The notes beneath the pieces were generated by a model, which did no database searches, was not told where the DNA came from, and worked only from the letters and a program-made list of their open reading frames with translations. Shown here piece after piece: positions 1 to 6,395 of a stretch of 7,123 bases of DNA. The stretch spans positions 19,191-26,313 of the forward strand of contig DITZ01000060.1 in the NCBI GenBank assembly GCA_002422985.1. Reading direction: 5' to 3'. Each line of letters begins with the position of its first letter. Position 1 is the first letter of the stretch. The DNA is from Sphingomonadales bacterium UBA6171. GTDB taxonomy: Bacteria; Pseudomonadota; Alphaproteobacteria; Sphingomonadales; Sphingomonadaceae. The translations under genes and the position numbers were made by a program.

Positions 1-20
1 CCTCCCCTGAAGGGGAGGGG
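1..20. repeat. Palindromic intergenic repeat, copy 1
   Basis: This is a near-perfect inverted repeat: a C-rich arm (cctcccc), a tgaa centre and the complementary G-rich arm (ggggagg). The same 20 bases recur exactly at 77-96. The copy touches the left window edge, so its outer arm may continue beyond it. It is followed by agagtaagg and has no T tract, so on its own it does not look like a terminator. Short C/G-rich palindromes of this kind occur as dispersed intergenic elements in many GC-rich bacteria. Whether this one is dispersed in the genome cannot be seen here. Confidence 0.6.
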
Positions 21-53
21 AGAGTAAGGCGTTTTCTGGTTGCCTGGTTTTTT

Positions 54-67
54 GGGGGCGCGCCCCC
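54..67. repeat. Self-complementary 14-bp G/C palindrome
   Basis: Five G, then cgcg, then five C form a perfect 14-bp palindrome in the spacer between the two 20-bp palindromes. It is preceded on the plus strand by six T (48-53). On the minus strand, where the methyltransferase transcript would run through it, the hairpin is therefore followed by A rather than T, so it is not a canonical terminator in either direction. It may be part of the same composite repeat or simply G/C-rich spacer. Confidence 0.35.
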
Positions 68-74
68 ACCCCTG

Positions 75-102
75 CCCCTCCCCTGAAGGGGAGGGGGTTT
101 TT
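75..102 (+). terminator. Plus-strand hairpin terminator built on palindromic repeat copy 2
   Basis: A 9-bp G/C stem (75-83 pairing with 88-96) closes a tgaa loop. One G follows, then five T (98-102), and the T-rich run continues to 106. This is the classic form of a rho-independent terminator reading rightwards. It would stop a transcript from a gene left of the window, converging with the methyltransferase, whose stop codon begins at the complement of 107. Read leftwards, the same stem lacks a T tract. Bases 77-96 are identical to repeat copy 1 at 1-20, so the terminator could be a co-opted repeat. Confidence 0.55.
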
Positions 103-104
103 GT

Positions 105-1313
105 TTATCGGCGGAATTCGGCGACCAATTCTGTGTGGGTGGACCAGCGGAACTGGGCGACGGGCCAGAGACGGTGGAGGGTGAAGCCGGATGCGGTGAG
201 GCGTTCGGCGTCGCGGGCGAAGGTGGCGGGGTTGCAGGACACGGCGGCGATGGTGGGGATGGCCGACAGGCTCAGCATTTCGGTCTGGGCGGCGGCACCG
301 GCGCGGGGCGGGTCTGTCACAGCGGCGGCGAAGCGGTTCAGCTCCGGCACGGTGAGCGGTTTGCGGAACAGGTCGCGGTGCTCGGTGGTGATGGCGCATT
401 GGTGGCGGCGGGCGGCGGCGTCGAGCGCGCGGATGGCGGGGCCGGCGCCATCGACGGCGTGAACAGGCGCATGGCGGGCGAGCGGGAAGCTGAAGGTGCC
501 GGCACCGGCGAACAGATCAACCAGCGGCTGCGCGCCCTGGGTGATGCTGAGGACAGCGGCGACCAGCGCGGCTTCGCCATCGGCGCTGGCCTGCAGAAAG
601 GCGGCGGGTGGCACGGGGACGGCGACACCGCCCATGGTGACGCAGGGTTCGGCAGCGGCGACCAATGTTTCGACGCCGAGCGGGCCTTCGATGGACAGGC
701 GGGCAAGCTGCTGTTCGGCGGCGAAGGCGGTGAGGCCCTCTATCACCGGCAGGCTGTGCGCCTGCAGATTGGCGAGCAGCAGATCGACGCCCTGATCGGT
801 GAGCGTCATGGTGATGCCGATGGCGGAGCGTTCGGCGAGATGCGGGCCGAGCAGTTTGCGCAAGGGGCCGACCAGGGCGAACAGGCGGGGGTGGAGGACG
901 GGGCATTCGGCCATGTCCACCAGCTCATGCGCGCCCTGGGCGTTGAAGCCGATGCGGACCTGTCCGCCCCGCCGGGTGGCGCGCATGGCGGCGCGGCGGC
1001 GGCTGTGCGCCGGGCTGATATGGGTGGGAAAGACATGGGCGGGCGTGATGCCGGCGTGGGCCAGCGACTGGAGGATACGGTCGCGCGCGAAATCGGCGAT
1101 GGCGGCATCGCTGACATGCTGAAGCTGGCAGCCGCCGCAATGGCCATAATGGCGACAGGCGGGCGCGATATGGTGCGGGCCGGGGTTGATGCTGCCGTCG
1201 GGCATGATGGTGTCGCCGGGGACGGCACCGGCGACGAATCGGCCGTCGGCGGTCACACCGTCTCCACGGGCGGCCATCCGGACGATATTCGACTGATTCG
1301 GCACGCGATTCAT
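105..1313 (-). CDS. TrmA/RlmD-family class I SAM-dependent RNA (uracil-5-)-methyltransferase
   Basis: The predicted 402-residue enzyme would transfer methyl from S-adenosylmethionine to C5 of a uridine in rRNA or tRNA. The N-terminal 35 residues resemble a short TRAM-like RNA-binding segment (ARGDGVTADGR). Four cysteines fit the family [4Fe-4S] site: C53, C59 and C62 (C-x5-CGGC) and C137 (AECPVLHP). The SAM-binding motif LVDLFAGAGTFSF lies at 264-276. DPPRAG follows at 334-339, then the catalytic cysteine C360 in VSCNPATFARD and the likely general base E395 in HTELV, so all key residues are present. Length is slightly under the usual 400-450. The ATG at 1311-1313 is kept because it precedes the TRAM-like segment; no clear Shine-Dalgarno lies upstream. 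The substrate cannot be decided from sequence: RlmD-like 23S rRNA modification is likely, tRNA or a dual role is possible. It stands alone, divergent from the lipoprotein gene 67 bp away. Confidence 0.93.
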   Translation of the reverse strand: MNRVPNQSNIVRMAARGDGVTADGRFVAGAVPGDTIMPDGSINPGPHHIAPACRHYGHCGGCQLQHVSDAAIADFARDRILQSLAHAGITPAHVFPTHISPAHSRRRAAMRATRRGGQVRIGFNAQGAHELVDMAECPVLHPRLFALVGPLRKLLGPHLAERSAIGITMTLTDQGVDLLLANLQAHSLPVIEGLTAFAAEQQLARLSIEGPLGVETLVAAAEPCVTMGGVAVPVPPAAFLQASADGEAALVAAVLSITQGAQPLVDLFAGAGTFSFPLARHAPVHAVDGAGPAIRALDAAARRHQCAITTEHRDLFRKPLTVPELNRFAAAVTDPPRAGAAAQTEMLSLSAIPTIAAVSCNPATFARDAERLTASGFTLHRLWPVAQFRWSTHTELVAEFRR

Positions 1314-1380
1314 CGCAAATGGAGGTTTTTATTCACCAGATTCTCTTGTCGGGAAGCGCGGACGCGTGCAAGGGCGGGAA

Positions 1381-1692
1381 ATGATCAAGGCAGACACAGG
1401 CCGGTTTGGCCGGCTGGCGGTGCTTGCATCGGGGGCCGTTCTGGCCGCCTGTGCCCCCGCCCCACTCTATACCTCATCGGGTCAATCGACCGGCGGAACG
1501 GGCAGAATAGCTGTTGATGGCGAAATTCCGCGTGATTCGCGCGGCGAACCGCTGTGGCACCTGATCAGGCCGGCGCGCGGACAGCCGCCGATCCTCAGCC
1601 TGGCTGATGTGCAGGCAATCGCGCGCGCCAAGCAACCGGCAGCCTTTGAAGAAGGGTCCGCCGAAGAACCGGCCAGCCTGCCGAAAGACTGA
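1381..1692 (+). CDS. Small putative lipoprotein of unknown function
   Basis: The 103-residue product has a type II signal peptide: a basic start (MIKADTGRFGR), a hydrophobic core (LAVLASGAV) and the lipobox LAAC with the lipidated cysteine at C24. The mature part is about 80 residues, rich in Ala, Pro, Gly and Glu, without transmembrane segments, and is predicted to be tethered in the envelope. It contains a polar segment (GEIPRDSRGEPLW, 48-60) and an acidic C-terminus. I do not recognise a family. The ATG at 1381 is preferred over an in-frame GTG at 1366 because it gives a clean signal peptide and has a purine-rich agggcggg just upstream. It diverges from the methyltransferase. Its last 98 bases overlap, antisense, the 3' end of the membrane-protein gene, so the C-terminal 32 residues are constrained on both strands. 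Confidence 0.72.
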   Translation: MIKADTGRFGRLAVLASGAVLAACAPAPLYTSSGQSTGGTGRIAVDGEIPRDSRGEPLWHLIRPARGQPPILSLADVQAIARAKQPAAFEEGSAEEPASLPKD

Positions 1693-2701
1693 CGAGAAGC
1701 CCGCCAAGGAACAGGGCGGACAAGAGCATCGCCATCGTGCTGTTTTCCATGCGGAACAGCGCGACGATGGCGCTGAGCATATAGGCGAGCGACGCCACGA
1801 GGAAGGCGCGCCGGTCTATGGCCAGCGCCACCAGCACCAGCAGCAGGAAGACGGCGATGGCGGCCGGCGCGGCCCAGGGCGAGCTGAAGCCCTGCCCTGC
1901 GCCACCGCCGAGCAACTGGAACAGGGGATGGACCACCAGCGGCGCGGCCAGCAGGTGCAGCCAGAAGGCAATATCCGTCTGGCGGGTGGTGCGGGTGCGG
2001 TCTTTCATGTCGAAGCGCATGGCGAGCGCGAAGACGCTAAGGCCGCAGAGGAAGGCGAGCGCCAGCAGGGCGCTTTGGCTGACGCCGGCGAAGGATGCGG
2101 CGAACAATAGCGTGGCCACGAGCGCGGCGCAGCCGGCGGCCAACGTGACGGGCACGCGGAAACGGCGCCAGTGCAGCGCGGTGGCGGTCAGCGCGACAAG
2201 CGCGGCAATGGCCTGCACGGCGGGGAGCCAGGGCTGGACGACATAGGTGAAGGTGCGGGGCAGGTTGGGATTTTGCGCGCGCAATTCGGCCGAGTAGCCG
2301 GTGCTTTGGGTGATGGTCTCGATACTGGCCTTGTAGAACGGGGTCAGCTGCATCAGTGCTGAAGCGGCACCCCAGCTGAACAGGCCGAAGGCGATGAGGA
2401 GGACGATGGCCGGCAGCGCCATGCGGCGGCGGCGGGTGAACCATTCGGAGAGCGCCCAGGCAAGGCCGGCGCCGGCGATGAGCGACCACCAGCTGCCGAT
2501 CATGGCGAGGGGCACCAGCAGCAGCAGGCAGGCGAGCGCGACGAAAATATCGTTGAAGCCGGTGAGCAGGCGAAATTGCTCCGCATCCGGGTCTGACGGC
2601 GGCTCGCTGTTGTCGAGGAAGGCGAGGAGGGCGTCGCGGGCGGCGGGCGAGAGCGCACCGGCCGCGACGGCGCGGTCTATATCCTGCTGTGTGTAGGTCA
2701 T
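1595..2701 (-). CDS. Polytopic inner-membrane protein of unknown function (DUF2157-like layout)
   Basis: The 368-residue product has a short soluble N-terminus (1-49) with a helix-rich MTYTQQDIDRAVAAGALSP stretch and a RLLTGFNDIF motif leading into the membrane domain. About ten hydrophobic segments follow, near 50-68, 70-86, 96-116, 158-176, 183-203, 208-228, 244-264, 277-295, 298-315 and 322-340, then an Arg-rich tail of 28 residues. A soluble loop lies at about 117-157. The layout resembles conserved hypothetical membrane proteins of alphaproteobacteria and DUF2157-type proteins; no catalytic motif is visible and I assign no function. The ATG at 2699-2701 has no Shine-Dalgarno, since its upstream strand is cctccatcctcc, but a TTGACA box sits 29 bases further up. 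The last predicted span ends near base 1684, so the overlap with the lipoprotein gene involves only the tail. Confidence 0.85.
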   Translation of the reverse strand: MTYTQQDIDRAVAAGALSPAARDALLAFLDNSEPPSDPDAEQFRLLTGFNDIFVALACLLLLVPLAMIGSWWSLIAGAGLAWALSEWFTRRRRMALPAIVLLIAFGLFSWGAASALMQLTPFYKASIETITQSTGYSAELRAQNPNLPRTFTYVVQPWLPAVQAIAALVALTATALHWRRFRVPVTLAAGCAALVATLLFAASFAGVSQSALLALAFLCGLSVFALAMRFDMKDRTRTTRQTDIAFWLHLLAAPLVVHPLFQLLGGGAGQGFSSPWAAPAAIAVFLLLVLVALAIDRRAFLVASLAYMLSAIVALFRMENSTMAMLLSALFLGGLLVSLSAGWPVLRRTLLQRLPVAWRARLPAHQPG

Positions 2702-2729
2702 GGATGGAGGATGGAGGGATTGTGGCCCA

Positions 2730-2735
2730 TGTCAA
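2730..2735 (-). promoter_or_regulatory. Candidate -35 box (TTGACA) for the membrane-protein gene
   Basis: The minus strand reads TTGACA at 2735-2730, a perfect match to the housekeeping -35 consensus, in the 96-bp gap between divergent genes. With a 17-bp spacer the -10 would fall at 2712-2707, which reads ATCCTC, a poor match. A start of transcription about 7 bases further on would lie at or next to the ATG at 2701, which has no Shine-Dalgarno. This fits a leaderless message but rests mainly on one hexamer. Confidence 0.3.
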
Positions 2736-2785
2736 CTGACAGCCTTTCCCCGCCCGGCGCTTGGCTCTACACAGGCCGTTCCCCC

Positions 2786-2790
2786 TGGAG
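2786..2790 (+). promoter_or_regulatory. Ribosome-binding site that fixes the sppA start
   Basis: The bases tggag lie 7 nt before the ATG at 2798, a normal Shine-Dalgarno position. The reading frame stays open upstream to ATGs at 2711 and 2729, but those would add up to 29 residues of low-complexity sequence ahead of the signal anchor. The 2798 start places the hydrophobic anchor where SppA proteins have it. Confidence 0.6.
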
Positions 2791-2797
2791 TGTTGCG

Positions 2798-4678
2798 ATG
2801 AGCTTTTGGAAAACAATCTGGACGCTGGCTGTTGGTGTGAAGGACCTGCTCGTCCTGCTGTTTCTGCTGCTGCTGTTTGGCGCCATCTGGGCCGGGTTCA
2901 ATATGGGGTCCGGTCTGACGAAGGTGCCGGATGAGTCGGCGCTGGTGCTGACGCTGGACGGGGTGCTGGTGGACGAGCCGGCCGAGCCGGCACCGCTGGA
3001 TTTCCTGACCGGGGGCAATGCGGTGCCGGAAATCGACGCCTTTTTGCTGGTGCGGGCGATTGACCGGGCGGCCAAAGATGATCGCATCAGGATGATCGTG
3101 CTGGATATGAACGGTTTTGCCGGCGGCGGGCTGGCCAATCTGGAAGCGGTGGGGGATGCGCTGCTGCGCTTCCGCAAAAGTGGCAAGCGGGTGGAAAGCT
3201 GGGCGACGGCCTATGCTGACGATGGCTATTTTCTGGCGGCGCATGCGGATCATATCGTGATGTCGCCGCTGGGCGCGGTGCTGATCGCCGGGCCGGGGGG
3301 CAATGGGCTGTATTTCAAGGATGCGCTGGACAGGCTGAAAGTGACGGTGGAGGTGTTCCGGGTGGGCACCTACAAAAGCTTTATCGAGCCCTTTACCCGC
3401 AATGAGAGCAGCCCGGAGGCGCGGGCAGCCGATCAGGCGCTGGCGGATGAGCTGTGGCTGAGCTGGCGCGAAGGCGTTGAGAAGCAGCGGCCCGCGCTGA
3501 ATGTGCGTGCGCTGGCGGAAAGCTGGCCCGCGCGGGTGGCGGGCGCGAACCGTACGCAGGCGGAGCTGGCGCTGGATGCGGGGCTGGTGGACACGCTGAG
3601 CGGTGGAGCGGATTTCCGCGCGGCGCTCGTCGCGCGGGTGGGCGCTGGCGAGAATGAGGATTTGCCCGGCGATTTCAACGGCATCCATTGGCGGGATTAT
3701 CTGGCGGCGAAGGGGCCGGATTTGCATTCGGGACCGGCGGTGGGCATCGTGCATGTGGCCGGCAACATCGTGGACGGCGAAGCGCCGGCCGGACTGGCGG
3801 CGGGCGGCACCAGCGTCGCCATGCTGATCGAGGAGGCGATTGCCGACAGCGATGTGCAGGCCATCGTGCTGCGGGTGGATTCGGGCGGTGGGTCCGTCAC
3901 CGCCTCTGAAGTGATCCGCGAGGCGCTGCTGGAGGCGAAGAAGCGCAGGATTCCGGTGGTGGCGAGCCTGGGGCCGGTGGCGGCGTCGGGGGGATATTGG
4001 GTGGCGACGGGGGCCGATGTGATTTTCGCGCAGCCGAGCACCATCACCGGCTCCATCGGGGTGTTTGGCATCATCCCGACATTTGAGCGCACGCTGGAAT
4101 CGGTGGGCGTGCATGCCGATGGCGTGGCGACGACGGCGCTTTCGGGGCAGCCGGATATCGTGTCTGGCCTGAACGCACCGGCCCGCGCGCTGTTGCAGGG
4201 CAGTGTGCAGGATATTTACACGCGCTTCCTGTCTCTGGTGGCGGATGCGCGCAACATGCCGGTGGCGGAAGTGGCGCCGATTGCCGAAGGGCGGGTCTGG
4301 TCTGGCCGGCAGGCGCTGAAACTGAAGCTGATCGACCAGCATGGCGATCTGCATGCAGCGATCGCCGAAGCCGCCAGACGGGCGGGCATCAAGGGTGAGC
4401 CGCGCGTGGTGACGGTCAGGGCCGGCCTGCCCTTGCTGGCGCAGCTGATGCGCGACCTGGAGGGTCAGGTGCGCGCCAGCGCCGGCAGCCCGGATGCGCT
4501 GGGGCGGCAGATGCTGGCATCGCGGGCGCGGGCGGTGGCGCAGGTGCAGGCGGCTGTGGCCCTGGCCGATGGCCCGGCGGTGCAGGTGCGCTGTCTGATA
4601 TGCGCAGCGCATGCGCCGGTGCGGCAACAGGCCGGCGTGCAGGAACTGGGCGCAATGCTGGCGACGCTGGCGCGCTGA
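2798..4678 (+). CDS. sppA: Signal peptide peptidase SppA, 67K type (peptidase family S49)
   Basis: The 626-residue membrane-bound protease is predicted to degrade cleaved signal peptides and other membrane-associated peptides on the periplasmic face. Its length matches the tandem-domain form (E. coli SppA is about 618). An N-terminal anchor (about 16-34, LLVLLFLLLLFGAIW) follows MSFWKTIW. The first S49 domain carries the catalytic lysine K193 in VGTYKSFIEPFTRNE. The second carries the nucleophile S397 in GPVAASGGYW and the following STITGSIGVFG segment. In this architecture Ser and Lys come from different repeats, and both are present. Two oddities: the usual DSPGGS loop reads DSGGGS (G363 for Pro), and the C-terminal tail has a CxxC (C599, C602). 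The ATG at 2798 is supported by a Shine-Dalgarno. The PLD-family gene follows directly, suggesting an operon. The divergent membrane-protein gene starts 96 bp upstream. Confidence 0.95.
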   Translation: MSFWKTIWTLAVGVKDLLVLLFLLLLFGAIWAGFNMGSGLTKVPDESALVLTLDGVLVDEPAEPAPLDFLTGGNAVPEIDAFLLVRAIDRAAKDDRIRMIVLDMNGFAGGGLANLEAVGDALLRFRKSGKRVESWATAYADDGYFLAAHADHIVMSPLGAVLIAGPGGNGLYFKDALDRLKVTVEVFRVGTYKSFIEPFTRNESSPEARAADQALADELWLSWREGVEKQRPALNVRALAESWPARVAGANRTQAELALDAGLVDTLSGGADFRAALVARVGAGENEDLPGDFNGIHWRDYLAAKGPDLHSGPAVGIVHVAGNIVDGEAPAGLAAGGTSVAMLIEEAIADSDVQAIVLRVDSGGGSVTASEVIREALLEAKKRRIPVVASLGPVAASGGYWVATGADVIFAQPSTITGSIGVFGIIPTFERTLESVGVHADGVATTALSGQPDIVSGLNAPARALLQGSVQDIYTRFLSLVADARNMPVAEVAPIAEGRVWSGRQALKLKLIDQHGDLHAAIAEAARRAGIKGEPRVVTVRAGLPLLAQLMRDLEGQVRASAGSPDALGRQMLASRARAVAQVQAAVALADGPAVQVRCLICAAHAPVRQQAGVQELGAMLATLAR

Positions 4679-4682
4679 GGTG

Positions 4683-6395
4683 GTGAAGCAGGCCCCCGGC
4701 GCGCTGTTTGTGCCGGACCGCCGGTCGCGGCGATCGCGGCTGCCGCCGGGCTTTGCGCCGCATCAGGGCAATCTGGTGACGCCGCTGCTGCTGGCCTTTG
4801 AAATGTATCCGGCGCTGGAGCGGATGGCGCTGGCGGCGGAGACGCGGCTGTTTCTGGCCTTCCGCAATTTCGATCCGCTGACGGCGACGCGATCCGAAGA
4901 AGCGCGGGCGCTGGGGCTGACGAGCTGGCTGGATATATTGCGCCATATGGTGGAGCGCGGCGTGGTGGTGCGGCTGCTGCTGACCGATTTTGAGCCGACG
5001 ATGGCGGACGCGCTGCACGGCGAAAGCTGGGCGAGTTTTCAACTGCTGCGCCAGATGGCCGAAGGGCTGAGCAAGGAGGCGCTGGAGGGGCTGGAGATCA
5101 TCGTGGCGCAGCATCCCGGCGAGGTGGGCTGGGCGGTGCGCCAACTGCTGCGGCTGCCCGTGGGGCTGAGCGTGCGGCGGCTGCTGGCCGGGATGGAGGA
5201 GGATGCCGAGGCGCGGCTGGCGGTGCGGCCCGGCCTGTGGCGCTATCACCGGCTGGTGGATGGGCAGCCTTTGTTCCGGCGCGGCCCGGCCTTCCGGCTG
5301 TGGCCGGCGACGCATCATCACAAATTTGCGGTGGCCGATGATCGCATCGCCATCATCGGCGGCATCGATGTGAATGAGCGGCGCTGGGAGACGCCGGATT
5401 ATGCACAGCCGGCACCCGAAAGCTGGCATGATGTGAGCGTGCAGGTGGAGGGGCCGGCAGCCGGCGACGCGGCGGAGCATTTCCGCCGGCTGTGGAATCA
5501 GGAACTGCCGCGATACCGGGAGATTGTGAGCCACTGGATGACCGGGGCCGAACGCGAGCTGGCGGTGGAGCCGCTGGATATGATGCCGGAGCCGATTCCG
5601 CCCGCGCCGGCGGTGGAGGGCGGCCGGGTGGTGGCGCAGGTGGTGCGCACCCTGTCGCGCCGCAGTTCGCGTCTGCTGGCGCTGGGGCCGGTGAAGGATG
5701 TGCGCGAACTGATGCACGCGCACCGGCGACTGATCCTGTCGGCGGAGAAGCTGCTGTATATCGAGGCGCAGTTTTTCCGGTCGCGCCGGGCGGCGGGGTG
5801 GATTGTGGAAGCCGCGCGGCGCAATCCGGCGCTGCGGGTGATCGTGCTGCTGCCGCAGGCGCCGGATGACGTGGCTTTTAACGGCGCGGGGCGCAATCCG
5901 GCGCATCAGCATGGCGAATGGTTGCAGGCCCGCGCCCTGGGGCGGTTGCTGCGCAAGCTGGGGGATCGGGTGGGGCTCTATTCGATGGGCCGGCGCGTGG
6001 GGATGACGGCGGAGGAAAAGGCGCTGGTGGCGGACCGGGGCGCGGCCTTTGGCGCGGGCATGATCTATGTGCATTCGAAACTGCTGATGGTGGATGACCG
6101 GGCGGCGCTGGTATCGTCGTGCAACATCAACGGGCGCAGCTTTGGCTGGGATTCAGAGCTTGGACTGCTGTTTGAGGATAAGGCGACGGTGCGGGAGATG
6201 CGGGAGCGGTTGTGGGGGCAGATTCTGGGCGAGGTGCCATCTTTGGCGGAAGCGGCGCGGCTGTGGGCGGAATTGGCGGCGGCGAATGTGGCGGTGGCAC
6301 CAGAGGAGCGGCGGGGGTTTGTGCTGCCCTATCGCTTTGCCAGGGTGCGGCGATTCGGGCGGCCAAGCTGGTTCGTGCCGGATGATCTGGTGTGA
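4683..6395 (+). CDS. Phospholipase D-superfamily protein with two HKD motifs
   Basis: The product is about 570 residues with two complete HxKx4D signatures. Motif 1 is H212, K214, D219 (HHKFAVAD), followed by G226-G227. Motif 2 is H464, K466, D471 (HSKLLMVD), followed by CNING at 480-484. Both are expected to form one active site using a phospho-histidine intermediate. The family hydrolyses or transfers phosphodiesters: phospholipase D, cardiolipin synthase, or rarely a nuclease. The long insert between motifs and the LFLAFRNFDP segment favour a phospholipase D-like or transferase role. The substrate is unknown. No signal peptide or membrane span is visible, so it is probably cytoplasmic or peripheral. 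The start is uncertain: GTG at 4680 or 4683 directly follows the sppA stop, with gaggtg overlapping them. An upstream ATG at 4611 would add a Trp/Arg/Cys-rich stretch that looks like out-of-frame sppA. Close packing suggests cotranscription with sppA. Confidence 0.88.
   Translation: MKQAPGALFVPDRRSRRSRLPPGFAPHQGNLVTPLLLAFEMYPALERMALAAETRLFLAFRNFDPLTATRSEEARALGLTSWLDILRHMVERGVVVRLLLTDFEPTMADALHGESWASFQLLRQMAEGLSKEALEGLEIIVAQHPGEVGWAVRQLLRLPVGLSVRRLLAGMEEDAEARLAVRPGLWRYHRLVDGQPLFRRGPAFRLWPATHHHKFAVADDRIAIIGGIDVNERRWETPDYAQPAPESWHDVSVQVEGPAAGDAAEHFRRLWNQELPRYREIVSHWMTGAERELAVEPLDMMPEPIPPAPAVEGGRVVAQVVRTLSRRSSRLLALGPVKDVRELMHAHRRLILSAEKLLYIEAQFFRSRRAAGWIVEAARRNPALRVIVLLPQAPDDVAFNGAGRNPAHQHGEWLQARALGRLLRKLGDRVGLYSMGRRVGMTAEEKALVADRGAAFGAGMIYVHSKLLMVDDRAALVSSCNINGRSFGWDSELGLLFEDKATVREMRERLWGQILGEVPSLAEAARLWAELAAANVAVAPEERRGFVLPYRFARVRRFGRPSWFVPDDLV

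Noticed and set aside
1366..1380. GTG start for the lipoprotein five codons upstream
   Set aside because: The ATG at 1381 gives a normal type II signal peptide and better spacing to the purine-rich stretch before it.
1314..1380. Promoter in the methyltransferase-lipoprotein gap
   Set aside because: An A/T-rich stretch (1326-1332) could be a -10 for the methyltransferase, but no matching -35 is convincing in either direction.
135..1517. 460-codon plus-strand open frame, Gly/Ala/Asp-rich
   Set aside because: It is antisense to the methyltransferase, whose motifs are all intact, and has a low-complexity composition typical of GC-rich shadow frames.
2711..2797. Longer SppA start adding 29 residues
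   Set aside because: The added sequence lacks family character and would push the signal anchor inward; the ATG at 2798 has a well-placed Shine-Dalgarno.
2732..4627. 631-codon minus-strand open frame opposite sppA
   Set aside because: It is Arg/His/Gln-rich with no recognisable motif; sppA on the other strand carries both catalytic residues and a signal anchor.
4416..6074. 552-codon minus-strand open frame opposite the PLD gene
   Set aside because: It has the same shadow composition (Arg/His/Pro/Gln), spans the sppA-PLD boundary and has no domain signature.
4683..6395. PLD-family gene as part of an anti-phage defence island
   Set aside because: Its neighbours are housekeeping genes (sppA, lpd) and no helicase, nuclease, kinase or sensor partner is present; base composition is like the rest of the window.
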